Source: Nocardia abscessus NBRC 100374
GTDB lineage: Bacteria > Actinomycetota > Actinomycetes > Mycobacteriales > Mycobacteriaceae
Assembly: GCF_000308455.1 (NCBI RefSeq)
Contig: NZ_BAFP01000040.1
Coordinates: forward strand, 1 to 64,000
Reading direction: 5' to 3'
DNA length: 64,000 nucleotides
Shown: positions 16,711 to 26,765 of the stretch, in pieces
Layout: every line of letters starts with the position of its first letter
Numbering within the stretch: position 1 is the first letter of the stretch
Made by a program: the position numbers and the translations under genes
The notes under the pieces: generated by a model
The model's input: the letters and a program-made list of their open reading frames with translations, nothing else
Told to the model about the DNA's origin: nothing
Database searches by the model: none

Positions 16711-17589
16711 CTACTCGGCGGCCAGCGCGGCGGTGATCTCTTCGCGGGTGGGGATCGAACTGCTCGCACCCAGCCTGGTCGTCGCCAGCGCTCCGGCAGC
16801 GCAGGCCCAGGTCAGCGCCCATTCCGGACCGCGATGCCAGGCCGCTGCCAGCGCGCCGGTGAAAGCGTCGCCCGCCCCGGTGGTGTCCACGACGTCCACT
16901 TGTGGACTGGGCCGCGACAGGCGCGCACCGGCGGGTCCGCGATAGTCCGCGCCGGCCGCGCCACGGGTGACCACCAGGTGCGCAACCGGATCGAGGTCGG
17001 CGCCCAATCGCTCGGCCTCGCCCGAATTCACCACGGCCACATCGACATCGGCCCACAGCTCGGCGGGCAGATGGCGGACCGGCGAGGGATTCAGCACGAC
17101 CGTCGTCCCGTTGGCCCTGGCGTGGTGCGCCGCAGCGGCGACCGTGTCGACCGGAATCTCCAACTGGCACAACAGGATGTCGGCCGCCGCGATGGCCGCC
17201 AGGTCGTGCTCGGTCAGGCCGGTCATCCGCGCGTTGGCGCCGCCGACGACGATGATGCTGTTCTCGCCGTCACCGTCGACCACGATCGTGGCGACGCCGC
17301 TCGGCCCGGCGACGGTGCGCAGCCGGTCGGTCGACACCGCGGCATCGGTGAGCGTCCTGCGCAGTTCGGCGGCGAAGACGTCGGTGCCGATCGCTCCGAG
17401 AAAACGCACCTCGCCACCCGCGCGCTGCGCCGCGACGGCTTGATTGGCCCCTTTCCCGCCCGGCACCATGGCGAAGCCGGTGCCCAGCACTGTTTCCCCT
17501 GGATCGGGCCTGCGTCCGGTCGTGGTCACCAAGTCCATGTTGATGCTGCCGAGCACCACGATCGCGGGAGCGTCCGATTCGGCCGTCAT
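16711..17589 (-). CDS. rbsK: ribokinase
   Basis: 292-aa PfkB-family sugar kinase. The ribokinase N-terminal signature [16 protein letters not shown] and the catalytic anion-hole motif [13 protein letters not shown] with its Asp base are complete, as is GSINMDLV at the start. It phosphorylates ribose (or deoxyribose) at C5 with ATP. No ribose transporter is adjacent, so recycling of nucleoside-derived ribose is likelier than uptake. ATG 17589 is 8 nt downstream of a TACCGT box; it is divergent from proA. Confidence 0.88.
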   Translation of the reverse strand: MTAESDAPAIVVLGSINMDLVTTTGRRPDPGETVLGTGFAMVPGGKGANQAVAAQRAGGEVRFLGAIGTDVFAAELRRTLTDAAVSTDRLRTVAGPSGVATIVVDGDGENSIIVVGGANARMTGLTEHDLAAIAAADILLCQLEIPVDTVAAAAHHARANGTTVVLNPSPVRHLPAELWADVDVAVVNSGEAERLGADLDPVAHLVVTRGAAGADYRGPAGARLSRPSPQVDVVDTTGAGDAFTGALAAAWHRGPEWALTWACAAGALATTRLGASSSIPTREEITAALAAE

Positions 17590-17698
17590 ACCGCCGGACG
17601 GTAGTCGCCGGACCTGCCTCGCGCACGCACCCGCACGGCGTCGCCGGGCCGCCCAGCGGGTGGAATCGCCGCCGGACCGGATGCGTAGGCTGTAGCGC

Positions 17699-18964
17699 AT
17701 GACGGTAGGAACGACCGCCCAACCTGATGTTCGTGAGGCGGTGCACGAGGCCGCGCGCAAGGCGAGGGTCGCGTCGCGGGTGCTGGCCCAGCTGACGACC
17801 GCGCAGAAGAACGACGCCCTGCACGCCGCCGCCGACGCGCTGCTGACCGCCGCCGACCGGATCCTCGCCGCCAACGCCGAGGACATCGCCGCGGCGCAGG
17901 CGGCGGGCACCGAGGAGTCGCTGCTGGATCGCCTGCGGCTGACCAAGGCCCGCATCGACGGCATCGCGTCCGGATTGCGGCAGGTGGCGGGGCTGCCCGA
18001 CCCGGTCGGTGTGGTGGTCCGCGGTTCGACCCTGCCGAACGGCCTGGAGATCAAGCAGGTGCGCGTCCCGCTCGGCGTGGTCGGCATGGTGTACGAGGCC
18101 CGGCCCAACGTCACCGTCGACGCGTTCGGTCTCGCGCTCAAGTCCGGTAACGCGGCCCTGCTGCGCGGCTCGTCCTCGGCCGCCCGGTCCAATGCCGCGC
18201 TCGTCGTCGTCCTGCGGGAATCGCTTACCGCGCAGGGCATCCCGGCCGACGCCGTGCAACTGCTGCCCAGCGAGGACCGCTCCAGCGTCACCCATCTGAT
18301 CCAGGCCCGCGGCTTGGTCGACGTGGTCATTCCGCGCGGTGGCGCCGGGTTGATCAACGCGGTGGTCCGCGACGCCCAGGTGCCCACCATCGAGACCGGC
18401 ACCGGCAACTGCCACGTCTACGTGCACGCCGCCGCGGATCTGGACATGGCCGAGCAGATCCTGATCAACGCCAAGACCCGCCGTCCCAGCGTGTGCAACG
18501 CGGCCGAGACCGTCCTGATCGACGCCGCGCTCGCCGACACCGCGCTGCCGCGGCTGACCGAGGCGCTGGAGAAGCACGGCGTGACCATCCACGGCGACCT
18601 GCCCGGCCAGGTCCCGGCCACCGACGGGGACTGGGGCGAGGAGTACCTCACCCTGGACATCGCGCTCAAAGTGGTCGACGACCTGGATGCGGCGGTAGAG
18701 CACATCAACACCTGGGGCACCGGCCATACCGAAGCCATCGTCACCGGCGACCTCGCCGCGGCGCGCGAGTTCACCAGCCGCGTCGACGCCGCCGCCGTGA
18801 TGGTGAACGCCTCCACCGCGTTCACCGACGGCGAGCAGTTCGGCTTCGGCGCCGAGATCGGCATCTCCACCCAGAAGCTGCACGCGCGCGGCCCGATGGC
18901 CCTGCCGGAACTGACCTCCACGAAGTGGATCGTCTGGGGCGAAGGCCAGGTTCGTCCGGTCTGA
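17699..18964 (+). CDS. proA: gamma-glutamyl phosphate reductase
   Basis: 421-aa ProA, the second enzyme of proline biosynthesis, reducing L-glutamyl 5-phosphate to the semialdehyde with NADPH. Full-length aldehyde-dehydrogenase fold with the catalytic Cys in [15 protein letters not shown], preceded by [20 protein letters not shown] and [11 protein letters not shown]. proB is not in the window. ATG 17699 is 7 nt behind TAGGCT (17686-17691), so probably leaderless. As in M. tuberculosis (Rv2427c), it precedes a MoxR/VWA pair. Confidence 0.96.
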   Translation: MTVGTTAQPDVREAVHEAARKARVASRVLAQLTTAQKNDALHAAADALLTAADRILAANAEDIAAAQAAGTEESLLDRLRLTKARIDGIASGLRQVAGLPDPVGVVVRGSTLPNGLEIKQVRVPLGVVGMVYEARPNVTVDAFGLALKSGNAALLRGSSSAARSNAALVVVLRESLTAQGIPADAVQLLPSEDRSSVTHLIQARGLVDVVIPRGGAGLINAVVRDAQVPTIETGTGNCHVYVHAAADLDMAEQILINAKTRRPSVCNAAETVLIDAALADTALPRLTEALEKHGVTIHGDLPGQVPATDGDWGEEYLTLDIALKVVDDLDAAVEHINTWGTGHTEAIVTGDLAAAREFTSRVDAAAVMVNASTAFTDGEQFGFGAEIGISTQKLHARGPMALPELTSTKWIVWGEGQVRPV

Positions 18965-19054
18965 CCCGTGCGGGACGCGGTCGCGACCGCCGCCGAGTCG
19001 GCGCGGGCGCCGCGCTGCCGTAGCGTGGGGAGTGGTTCGGAAGGAAGGTGCTCG

Positions 19055-19936
19055 GTGGTGTCGGACAGTACGGGTCAGGAACCGGTCTTCTCGTCGGTGG
19101 AAGACGTGATCGAGCGATTGGCGAGCACGGGCTACCTGGCGGACAAGGCCACCGCCACTTCGGTGTTCCTCGCCGACCGGTTGGGCAAGCCGCTGCTCAT
19201 CGAGGGACCGGCCGGAGTGGGCAAGACCGAACTCGCGCGCGCGGTCGCGCAGACCTCGGGCGCCGAACTGGTGCGATTGCAGTGCTACGAGGGCGTCGAC
19301 GAGGCCCGCGCGCTGTACGAGTGGAACCACGCCAAGCAGATCCTGCGCATCCAGGCTTCCAGCGAGAACGACTGGCAGGAGACGAAGGCCGACGTCTTCA
19401 CCGAAGAGTTTTTATTGTCGCGCCCGCTGCTGACCGCGATCCGGCGCACCGATCCCACGGTGTTGCTGATCGACGAGACCGACAAGGCCGACGTCGAGAT
19501 CGAGGGACTGCTGCTCGAGGTGCTCAGTGATTTCGCGGTGACCGTGCCGGAACTGGGCACCATCACCGCCAGCCGCAAGCCCTTCGTCGTGCTCACCTCG
19601 AACGCCACCCGCGAGCTGTCCGAGGCACTCAAGCGTCGCTGCCTCTACCTGCACCTGGACTTCCCGGACGAGGAACTGGAGCGGCGCATCCTGGCCAGCC
19701 GGGTGCCCGAGCTGTCCGCCGCGGTCGCCGCCCAGCTGGTGCGGATCGTGCACGTGCTGCGCGGCATGCAGTTGAAGAAGCTGCCCTCGGTCGCGGAATC
19801 GATCGACTGGGGCCGCACGCTGCTCGCTCTCGGCCTGCGCGACCTGGACGACACCACCGTGCGCGCCACCCTCGGTGTCGTGCTCAAACACCGGAGCGAC
19901 CATCAGCGGGCGCTGGCCGAACTGAAGCTGGCCTGA
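19055..19936 (+). CDS. MoxR-family AAA+ ATPase
   Basis: 293-aa MoxR-type AAA+ ATPase, orthologous by position to Rv2426c. Walker A GPAGVGKTEL, Walker B VLLIDETDKAD, sensor 1 in VVLTSNATRELSEAL, arginine finger region RRCLYLHLDFP. I use GTG 19055: it follows the Shine-Dalgarno AAGGAAGG by 6 nt, and a TAGCGT -10 box (19021-19026) gives a short leader; GTG 19058 is equally possible. MoxR proteins with VWA partners act as chaperones that insert cofactors or mature enzyme complexes. Its VWA partner starts 3 nt after its stop. Confidence 0.87.
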   Translation: MVSDSTGQEPVFSSVEDVIERLASTGYLADKATATSVFLADRLGKPLLIEGPAGVGKTELARAVAQTSGAELVRLQCYEGVDEARALYEWNHAKQILRIQASSENDWQETKADVFTEEFLLSRPLLTAIRRTDPTVLLIDETDKADVEIEGLLLEVLSDFAVTVPELGTITASRKPFVVLTSNATRELSEALKRRCLYLHLDFPDEELERRILASRVPELSAAVAAQLVRIVHVLRGMQLKKLPSVAESIDWGRTLLALGLRDLDDTTVRATLGVVLKHRSDHQRALAELKLA

Positions 19937-19939
19937 GCC

Positions 19940-21367
19940 ATGGCGGCGGGATCGGTTCCTGCGGATGCCGCACCGCTGAGCGCGCCGCACGGGCTGCCCG
20001 GGCATCTGGTCGGCTTCGTGGAGGCGCTGCGAGCGCGCGGGATACCGGTCGGGCCTTCGGAGACGGTGGACGCGGGCCGCGTGATGACCGTGCTCGACCT
20101 GATGGACCGCGAGGTCCTGCGTGAGGGTCTGGCCTGCGCCCTGCTGCGGCGCACCACCCACCGCGCGATCTTCGACGGGCTGTTCGACCTGTGGTTCCCG
20201 GTCGCGCTCGGAGAACGCACGGCGGCCGAGGACGAGATCGAGATCCCCCGCACGCCTACCGGTGATGTCGACATCCCGGCGCTGCGCGAGCTGCTCGCGG
20301 AACTGCTCACGCAGGAGGCGGCGACCCAGCAGCTGGAGGCGCTGGCCGCGCAACTGGTCGAGCGGCTCGGCCGCTATCAATCCGCAGGCGGCTCGTCGTT
20401 CTCGGCATACAAAACGCTGAAAGAGGTGCAGCCGCAAACCTTGTTGGCGAAGATTCTCGCCGGACTGTCCCTCGGACCCGATACCAGCGATTTCGACATG
20501 GAGATCGCCCGCCGCGCGGCGCGGCAGCGGATCGCCGGTTTCACGGCCTCCGTCGAGGCGGAGACCAGGCGGCGGGCCGCCGAACGATTCGGCCGCGAGC
20601 GGGTGGCGAGCTACAGCGTCGCCCGGCAGGCCGAAGAGGTCGACTTCCTGCGTGCGTCCCAGGCCGAACTCGCCGAGCTCAAACGCGGTGTCCAGCGGCT
20701 GGCCCGCATCCTGGCCGCGCGCTTGGCCGCGCGACGCAGGCACGCCCGCCGCGGCGAAATCGACTTGCGCCGCACCCTGCGCAAATCCATGTCGACCGGC
20801 GGCGTGCCGATCGACCTGGTGAACCGTAAGCCGCGCCCCGGCCGTCCGGATCTGGTGCTGCTGTGCGACGTCTCCGGCTCGGTGGCCGGTTTCAGCAATT
20901 TCACGCTGCTGCTGGTGAGCGCGCTGCGCGAGCAGTTCTCCCGGGTACGGATCTTCGCGTTCGTCGACCAGGTCGACGAGGTGACCCGGTTCTTCGATCC
21001 GCACACCCACCTCGAAGAGGCGATGACCAGGATCTTCACCGAGGCCGACGTCGCGGGCCCGGACGGGCACTCCGACTACGGCCACGCGCTGGCCGGATTC
21101 GCCAGGGACTTCCCGGATGCCGTTACCAGCCGCACTTCGCTGCTGATCCTCGGCGACGCGCGCACGAACTATCGCGACCCGCGACTGGCCACCCTCCGGT
21201 CGCTGGTCGAGGTCGCCAAGCACGCGCACTGGCTCAATCCGGAACGGCGGGACCAGTGGGGCTCCGGCGACTCCGCCGCGGACAAGTACGGCGATGTCAT
21301 CGAAATGCACGAATGCCGCTCGGCGAAACAGCTCACCGCGGTCGTGTCCCGGCTGCTGCCGGTGTAG
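19940..21367 (+). CDS. VWA domain protein (CoxE-like), MoxR partner
   Basis: 475-aa protein, equivalent by position to Rv2425c. The C-terminal half is a von Willebrand A domain with the MIDAS start LCDVSGSVAGFSNF, a second metal loop HSDYGHAL and LGDARTNY. The N-terminal half is helical and Arg/Glu-rich. CoxE-type VWA proteins act with a MoxR ATPase in maturing metalloenzymes such as CO dehydrogenase; no such enzyme is adjacent here, so the client is unknown. Confidence 0.85.
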   Translation: MAAGSVPADAAPLSAPHGLPGHLVGFVEALRARGIPVGPSETVDAGRVMTVLDLMDREVLREGLACALLRRTTHRAIFDGLFDLWFPVALGERTAAEDEIEIPRTPTGDVDIPALRELLAELLTQEAATQQLEALAAQLVERLGRYQSAGGSSFSAYKTLKEVQPQTLLAKILAGLSLGPDTSDFDMEIARRAARQRIAGFTASVEAETRRRAAERFGRERVASYSVARQAEEVDFLRASQAELAELKRGVQRLARILAARLAARRRHARRGEIDLRRTLRKSMSTGGVPIDLVNRKPRPGRPDLVLLCDVSGSVAGFSNFTLLLVSALREQFSRVRIFAFVDQVDEVTRFFDPHTHLEEAMTRIFTEADVAGPDGHSDYGHALAGFARDFPDAVTSRTSLLILGDARTNYRDPRLATLRSLVEVAKHAHWLNPERRDQWGSGDSAADKYGDVIEMHECRSAKQLTAVVSRLLPV

Positions 21368-21376
21368 GAGACGAGC

Positions 21377-21715
21377 ATGGACGACACCGCGCTGCTGAGC
21401 TACTGCCTGGCCAAGCCGGGCGCCTGGCAGGACGAGCCGTGGGAGGGCGACGTCGTCGCCAAGGTCGGCGACAAGATCTTCGCTTTCCTCGGCGCCACAT
21501 CGGTCGGCCTCAAATGCGGACGGTCCCGCGAGGAGGCCGACGAACTGGTCCAGGTGTACCCGCACGACGTGGCGGCGTCGGCCTACATCGGCCGATACGG
21601 CTGGAACGTCGTCCAGCTCGCAGGCGCCGTCCCGGATAACGAACTGTACGAGCTGGTAGATCTCTCCTACGACGCCGTCGTGAGCAAACTGCCGAAATCC
21701 GAACGCCCCACCTGA
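21377..21715 (+). CDS. MmcQ/YjbR family protein
   Basis: 112-aa protein with the YjbR fold signature: LLSYCLAKPGAWQDEPWEGD, KVGDKIFAFLG, YGWNVVQLAG and LVDLSYDAVVSKLPK. The family is often annotated as DNA-binding because of a CyaY-like fold, but its function is not established. GGAG 6 nt before ATG 21377 and only 9 nt to the VWA stop imply cotranscription with the MoxR/VWA pair. Confidence 0.82.
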   Translation: MDDTALLSYCLAKPGAWQDEPWEGDVVAKVGDKIFAFLGATSVGLKCGRSREEADELVQVYPHDVAASAYIGRYGWNVVQLAGAVPDNELYELVDLSYDAVVSKLPKSERPT

Positions 21716-21769
21716 GGCGAAAGCCTTCGTTAAGCGAACCTTTGGCGGGAGCCGACAAGATCGGCAGCC

Positions 21770-23620
21770 ATGGTGAACAGAACGCCGCACGATCCGGCGG
21801 CGGCGCACAACAACTATTCGTTCCAGGTCGACCTGCGCGGGATAGTCGATCTGCTCTCGCATCACCTCTACTCGAGCCCGCGGGTCTATCTACGCGAGCT
21901 GTTGCAGAATGCCGTCGACGCGGTCACCGCGCGCACCTTGCTGGACCCGGGGGCGCCCACCGCGATCCGGCTCACCGTGGACGGGTCCGGCCTGCGGCTC
22001 AGCGATCCCGGTGTCGGCTTGACCGAGGCCGACGTCCACCGGTTCCTCGCCACCATCGGCCGTTCCGCCAAGCGCGACGACATCGAAGGCGCACGACGCG
22101 AGTTCCTCGGGCAGTTCGGGATCGGACTGCTGGCTTGTTTCACCGTCGCCGAGACCATCCGGGTGGTCACCAGATCGGCCACCGACCCGACCGCACCGCC
22201 CGTCGAGTGGCTGGCCGCCGCCGACGGCACGTACTCGGTGCGCTCGCTCGACCCGGGGGAGCACCCGGAGCCGGGCACCACGGTGTTGCTGGCTCCGCGC
22301 CGGGGAGCGCAGGCGTGGTTCCAGCCCCAGCGGGTGATCGATCTGGCGCGCGAGTTCGGGTCGCTGCTGCCCTATGCGGTGACGGTGGACGCGGACGATG
22401 TCGTCACGACGGTCACCGAAGGCGTTCCGGTCTGGCGTCGCGAGTATCCGACACCGGGCGAGCGCAGGGCCGCGCTGCTCGAGTACGGTCAGCGGACGCT
22501 GGGCTTCCCTCCGCTCGACGTGATCGACCTCGATGCCGGCCCGGCCGGAGTCAGCGGCGTGGCGTACGTGCTGTCCCAGCCGGGGAATCCGTCCGAGAGC
22601 AGTGCGCATCGGGTGTACCTCAAAGGGATGCTGCTGGGCGACGCGGTGCGCGGCGTGCTGCCGGACTGGGCGTTCTTCGTGCGCTGTGTGCTCGACACCG
22701 ACATGCTGCGTCCCACCGCGTCGCGGGAAGGGCTCTACGAGGACGAGCGGCTCGCCGTGGTCCGGGAGGTGCTCGGTGACCGGATCCGGGACTGGCTCAC
22801 CGAGATCGCCGCCGAACAGCCGCAGCGACTGGCCGCGTTCCTGTCCGTGCACGCCCTCGGAGTGAAGGCCCTGGCCTCGCATTCTCTCGACCTGCTGCGG
22901 ATCATGTTGCCGCACTTGCACTTCGAGACCACCGATGGCCGGGTTCCGCTCACCGAATTCGCCCGCGGTCACCGCACCGTGCGGGTGACCGCGACGGTGG
23001 AGGAGTTCCGCCAGGTGGCCGCGACCGCCGCCGCGCAGGGGATCGGCGTGGTCAACGGCGGCTACGCCTACGACCGCGAGCTGGTCGCGCAGCTGCCCCG
23101 GTTGCTGGCCGGCGTCGAGGTGGTGGAACTGGACGCCGACGCGATCACCGCGGCGCTCGACCCGGTCGACCCCGGCGAGGAACTGGCGCTGGCCCCGGTG
23201 CTCGCGGTGGCGCGCACCACGCTCGACCCGCTGTCCTGCGACGTGATCCTGCGCGCTTTCCATCCGGTCTCGGTGCCCGCGCTCTACCTCGACGGCCGCG
23301 CCGCCCGCAACGAACGCGCCAGGGCGCAGACCGCCGAGGGCGCCGACGAACTGTGGACCGAGATCCTGGGCGCCCTGGCCGTCACCACGCCACGTGCCCA
23401 GCTCGTGCTCAACCACCACAGCCCGATCGTGCGCAGACTGGCCCGCATCGGCGACCCGGGCTTGCTGAAGACGGCCGTGGAATCGCTGTACGGGCAAGCC
23501 CTGCTGATGACGCATCGTCCGCTGAGCGCGGCCGACACGGCATTGCTCAACCGCGCCTTCGGCGAATTCCTCGGCTGGGCCACACAACGCGCCGCGGGCC
23601 GCGGCGAAGAGACGGAGTGA
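21770..23620 (+). CDS. HSP90 family protein (divergent HtpG-like)
   Basis: 616-aa HSP90. The GHKL ATP site is intact: LRELLQNAVDAV (catalytic Glu and Asn), LSDPGVGL, and GQFGIGLLACF. The middle domain keeps VYLKGMLLGD and RCVLDTDMLRPTASREGLYE, the latter a client/phosphate-loop hallmark. The C-terminal dimerisation part is degenerate in sequence, and the tail is GRGEETE, not the MEEVD of eukaryotic cytosolic HSP90. The next gene, a TPR-like protein, starts 2 nt after the stop, so chaperone and partner are probably made together. Confidence 0.87.
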   Translation: MVNRTPHDPAAAHNNYSFQVDLRGIVDLLSHHLYSSPRVYLRELLQNAVDAVTARTLLDPGAPTAIRLTVDGSGLRLSDPGVGLTEADVHRFLATIGRSAKRDDIEGARREFLGQFGIGLLACFTVAETIRVVTRSATDPTAPPVEWLAAADGTYSVRSLDPGEHPEPGTTVLLAPRRGAQAWFQPQRVIDLAREFGSLLPYAVTVDADDVVTTVTEGVPVWRREYPTPGERRAALLEYGQRTLGFPPLDVIDLDAGPAGVSGVAYVLSQPGNPSESSAHRVYLKGMLLGDAVRGVLPDWAFFVRCVLDTDMLRPTASREGLYEDERLAVVREVLGDRIRDWLTEIAAEQPQRLAAFLSVHALGVKALASHSLDLLRIMLPHLHFETTDGRVPLTEFARGHRTVRVTATVEEFRQVAATAAAQGIGVVNGGYAYDRELVAQLPRLLAGVEVVELDADAITAALDPVDPGEELALAPVLAVARTTLDPLSCDVILRAFHPVSVPALYLDGRAARNERARAQTAEGADELWTEILGALAVTTPRAQLVLNHHSPIVRRLARIGDPGLLKTAVESLYGQALLMTHRPLSAADTALLNRAFGEFLGWATQRAAGRGEETE

Positions 23621-23622
23621 GC

Positions 23623-25584
23623 ATGGACGCCACCGAGATCGGCGCGACGCTGGCGCAGGTCTGCGCGCTGCCGCACGGCCGGACGCGGACCGCGCGTTTG
23701 GAAACCCTGGCCGCGGCCGCCAAAGCGGGACCGGACCGCGCGCTCGAAGGCAGGGTGTTGCTGGAGCTGGCGAAGTCCTACACCTATGCGGGCGAACGCG
23801 ATCTGGTGCCCGTCGCCTATGGCAGGTTGCTGCGCATCTACGACGATCACCCCGCCGAACTGGGGTCGATGACGTATTCGGTGCACTGGTACCTGAAATG
23901 GATGACCTGGGGGATGATCGACAACCCGTCGATCCCGTTGGACACGATCGACCGCTGGTTCGGCGAGCTGGAGAGCCGATATCGCCAGCGCGGCTACAGT
24001 CCGCGCCCGGTGCTGGCGCTGCGCTCCGAACTCGCCCGCAAGATCGGTGACACCGCGGCTGCCGCCACGTGGCTGGAGGCGGCGATGGCCGCCGCGCGCG
24101 ACAGCATGTCCGACTGCGAGGCCTGTGAGCGCAGCGAATGGGGCGTGACGAGCGTGTATCTGGGCGACGACGAAGCCGGGCTGGCGCACTGGCGACCGGT
24201 CCTCGACGGCGAGCGCACCTGCGCCGAAGAACCGCACCGCGTGCTCGCCGCGGCACTGCTCCCGCTGGTGCGCACCGGTCGCGTCGCCGCCGCGCGCGGC
24301 GCGCACCTGACCGGGTACCCCTTGGTCCGGCACACCGAGGACCTGCGTCCCTCGGTGGCGCTGCATATGGAATTCTGCGCGCTGACCGGCAACGAGGCGC
24401 GCGGGTTGGAGATCCTCGCCGAACACGCGAGCTGGCTCACCGATCCCGGCGCCGACGCGGGCGCGCGGCTCTCGTTCGCGACCGGCGCGTGCGTGCTGTT
24501 GCGCAAGTTGGTCACCCTGCGGCTGGGCGAGCTTCCCTTGGCGGACGGGACGGTGGAATCGGTGCGTGCGGACCTCGAGGTCGAGATCGGCGCGCTGTGC
24601 GCGCGCTACGACGCCCGCAACGGCAACAACGCGGTGAGCCTGCGCACCGCCGCACGGCTCGCCGCCCCGCCGCTGCTCGACCGGTTGCCGCTCGGTGTGC
24701 GCAGCACCCTGCCCCGCGCCGGAAGCGGTCCGGACGCGGTCGCGGCAGCCGACGACTTCTCCGGCGACCGGGCCGCGGAGGTGCGCAGGCTGTCCGAACT
24801 CGGCGCCGCTCGGCTGGCCGATACGCCCGAGGAGGCGGAAGCGTATCTGCGCGAAGCGCTGGCGCTCGGTACGCCGGTGCTGGCCGGCGAGGAGGCCGCC
24901 CGGCTGGCTGCGCAGCTGGTCATCGCCGTGGCCGGTCAGCCCGACCGCGAACTCGATCTGGCCGACGCCGCGGTGCGCGCCGCCGCACGCTGGGAAGGGC
25001 TGTCCGAACCGGACGTGCTGCATCACACCGTGGTGGCCGCGCGCGCGTTCCACCGCGCCGAGCGCCACGGCGAGGCGGTCGCATTGTTCGAGCAAGCGCT
25101 GGTCAGCGGTGCCCTGCCGTATCCGTCCGGTGAACTGGCGGCGGTCCGCGCGCAGTTCGGCCGGTCGCTGCTCGCGCTGGACCGGCACCGCGAGGCCGCG
25201 CACCAGTTCCTCGAAGGGGCGCGGCTGGTCGAGCACGTCCCGGAGCGCACCGATCTGCACGCCGACCTCGCCTGGTCGGCCGCCACCGCGCTCGAGTACT
25301 GCGGGCAGGACCAGGAGGCGGTGGCGGCCTATCACCGGGCGGCCGAGCTGTCGGCCCGGCTGGGTGAGGTGGCGGCGCGGGCGCGCTGCCTGCGGTCGGC
25401 TGCCTGGCTCCAGGTGTCCGGTGGAGCTGATTCCGGACGCTGGCTCCCGTCGATGCGGGCGCTGACCGCCGAACTGGCCGCGCTGGCCGACCGGTCGGCC
25501 GAGGCGGCCGAGGAGCTCGCGCACACCCGCGATCAGCTGGCCCGCATGCTGGAGATCGGCGGCGTCACCGAGACCAGCGCCTGA
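23623..25584 (+). CDS. tetratricopeptide-repeat-like protein coupled to HSP90
   Basis: 653-aa all-helical protein, rich in Ala, Arg and Glu. TPR-like units are visible in the C-terminal half ([69 protein letters not shown]), with less regular repeats before. A Cys pair ([11 protein letters not shown]) lies near residue 167. GGAG precedes ATG 23623 by 6 nt inside the HSP90 stop region. TPR proteins are classical HSP90 co-chaperones in eukaryotes, so a co-chaperone or client-adaptor role is inferred. Confidence 0.75.
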   Translation: MDATEIGATLAQVCALPHGRTRTARLETLAAAAKAGPDRALEGRVLLELAKSYTYAGERDLVPVAYGRLLRIYDDHPAELGSMTYSVHWYLKWMTWGMIDNPSIPLDTIDRWFGELESRYRQRGYSPRPVLALRSELARKIGDTAAAATWLEAAMAAARDSMSDCEACERSEWGVTSVYLGDDEAGLAHWRPVLDGERTCAEEPHRVLAAALLPLVRTGRVAAARGAHLTGYPLVRHTEDLRPSVALHMEFCALTGNEARGLEILAEHASWLTDPGADAGARLSFATGACVLLRKLVTLRLGELPLADGTVESVRADLEVEIGALCARYDARNGNNAVSLRTAARLAAPPLLDRLPLGVRSTLPRAGSGPDAVAAADDFSGDRAAEVRRLSELGAARLADTPEEAEAYLREALALGTPVLAGEEAARLAAQLVIAVAGQPDRELDLADAAVRAAARWEGLSEPDVLHHTVVAARAFHRAERHGEAVALFEQALVSGALPYPSGELAAVRAQFGRSLLALDRHREAAHQFLEGARLVEHVPERTDLHADLAWSAATALEYCGQDQEAVAAYHRAAELSARLGEVAARARCLRSAAWLQVSGGADSGRWLPSMRALTAELAALADRSAEAAEELAHTRDQLARMLEIGGVTETSA

Positions 25585-25603
25585 ACGCAGCGGTCGGAGT
25601 GCG

Positions 25604-25655
25604 GGCGGGCGTCACCAGTTCGGCGCCCGCCTCGCTTACCGGCCCGTGCGGGCCG
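25604..25655. terminator. two hairpins downstream of the HSP90/TPR operon
   Basis: GGCGGGCG (25604-25611) pairs with CGCCCGCC (25624-25631) across a 12-nt loop, then CGGCCCG-TG-CGGGCCG (25640-25655) forms a near-continuous palindrome. No U tract follows. Position between the TPR stop and nadD suggests termination. Confidence 0.4.
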
Positions 25656-25681
25656 CACGTCACCCGTTAAGCTCGGCAGTC

Positions 25682-26323
25682 ATGCACGAGAGAGGTCGGC
25701 GCGGCCGCAAGCTCGGTGTGATGGGCGGCACGTTCGACCCCATCCACCATGGGCACCTGGTCGCCGCCAGCGAGGTCGCCCACCGGTTCGACCTGGACGA
25801 AGTGATCTTCGTCCCGACCGGACAGCCGTGGCAGAAATCGCACAAGCAGGTCAGCCCGGCCGAGGATCGGTACCTGATGACCGTCATAGCGACCGCGTCA
25901 AATCCCCGGTTCTCGGTGAGCCGCGCGGACATCGACCGTGGCAAGGTCACCTACACCGTCGACACCCTGCGGGAGATGCGATCGCAGCATCCCGGCGCCG
26001 AGCTGTACTTCATCACCGGTGCGGACGCATTGGCCAGCATCCTCACATGGCAGGATTGGGCGGAACTGTTCGAACTGGCGAAGTTCGTCGGGGTGAGCCG
26101 TCCGGGGTACGAGCTGAACACCGATCATCTCGAGGAGTATCTGCGGGATCTTCCGTCCGATGCGGTGACCATGATCGAGATCCCGGCACTGGCGATCTCG
26201 TCGAGCGAATGCCGTCGCCGCGCCGCCGAGAACCGGCCGGTGTGGTACCTCGTCCCGGACGGCGTGGTGCAGTACATATCGAAGCGGCACCTGTATGTGC
26301 CCGGAGCAGCGGAAGGTAGCTGA
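25682..26323 (+). CDS. nadD: nicotinate-nucleotide adenylyltransferase
   Basis: 213-aa NadD, which adenylylates nicotinate mononucleotide in NAD biosynthesis. The nucleotidyltransferase motif [12 protein letters not shown] and the C-terminal ISSSECRRR (ISSTxxR) are present. ATG 25682 is 8 nt after TAAGCT (25668-25673); the alternative GTG 25646 would lie upstream of that box. It heads the block nadD-rsfS-gpgP-octT-degV, in the same order as Rv2421c-Rv2417c. Confidence 0.95.
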   Translation: MHERGRRGRKLGVMGGTFDPIHHGHLVAASEVAHRFDLDEVIFVPTGQPWQKSHKQVSPAEDRYLMTVIATASNPRFSVSRADIDRGKVTYTVDTLREMRSQHPGAELYFITGADALASILTWQDWAELFELAKFVGVSRPGYELNTDHLEEYLRDLPSDAVTMIEIPALAISSSECRRRAAENRPVWYLVPDGVVQYISKRHLYVPGAAEGS

Positions 26324-26351
26324 GCGTGAGCGAGCACAGCGAGGTGCGGGG

Positions 26352-26765
26352 ATGACCGCGTCGGTCGAGTCGGTGGAGATCGCGCAGGTGGCCGCGCGGG
26401 CCGCGGACGAGAAGCTGGCATCCGACGTGGTGGTGCTCGACGTGTCCGAGCAGCTGGTGATCACCGACTGCTTCGTGATCGCGTCCGCGCCCAACGAACG
26501 TCAGGTCAACGCCATCGTCGACAACGTCGAGGAGAAGCTGCGCGCGGCCGGGCACAAGCCGGTCCGGCGCGAGGGCACCCGCGAAGGCCGCTGGGCGCTG
26601 CTGGACTACGTCGACGTGGTCGTGCACATCCAGCACAACGACGAGCGCAATTTCTATGCGCTGGAACGGTTGTGGAAGGACTGCCCCGTCGTGCCGGTCG
26701 CAGGCATCACCGGGGCCGCGCCACAGACGCGCGCCGCGGCGACGGAGGACGAGGCGCGATCGTGA
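26352..26765 (+). CDS. rsfS: ribosome silencing factor RsfS
   Basis: 137-aa RsfS/DUF143 protein, which binds ribosomal protein uL14 and blocks subunit joining under starvation. Family signature: DVVVLDVSEQLVITDCFVIA, VEEKLRAAGHKPVRREG, WALLDYVDVVVHIQ. ATG 26352 has AGGTGCGGGG just upstream; the frame is open from 26295 but without a good site. Its stop overlaps the gpgP GTG by 4 nt. Confidence 0.95.
   Translation: MTASVESVEIAQVAARAADEKLASDVVVLDVSEQLVITDCFVIASAPNERQVNAIVDNVEEKLRAAGHKPVRREGTREGRWALLDYVDVVVHIQHNDERNFYALERLWKDCPVVPVAGITGAAPQTRAAATEDEARS

Noticed and set aside
19412..21865. 817-aa minus-strand frame opposite the MoxR/VWA genes
   Set aside because: Antisense shadow of two genes with clear motifs; no recognisable product and no start signal.
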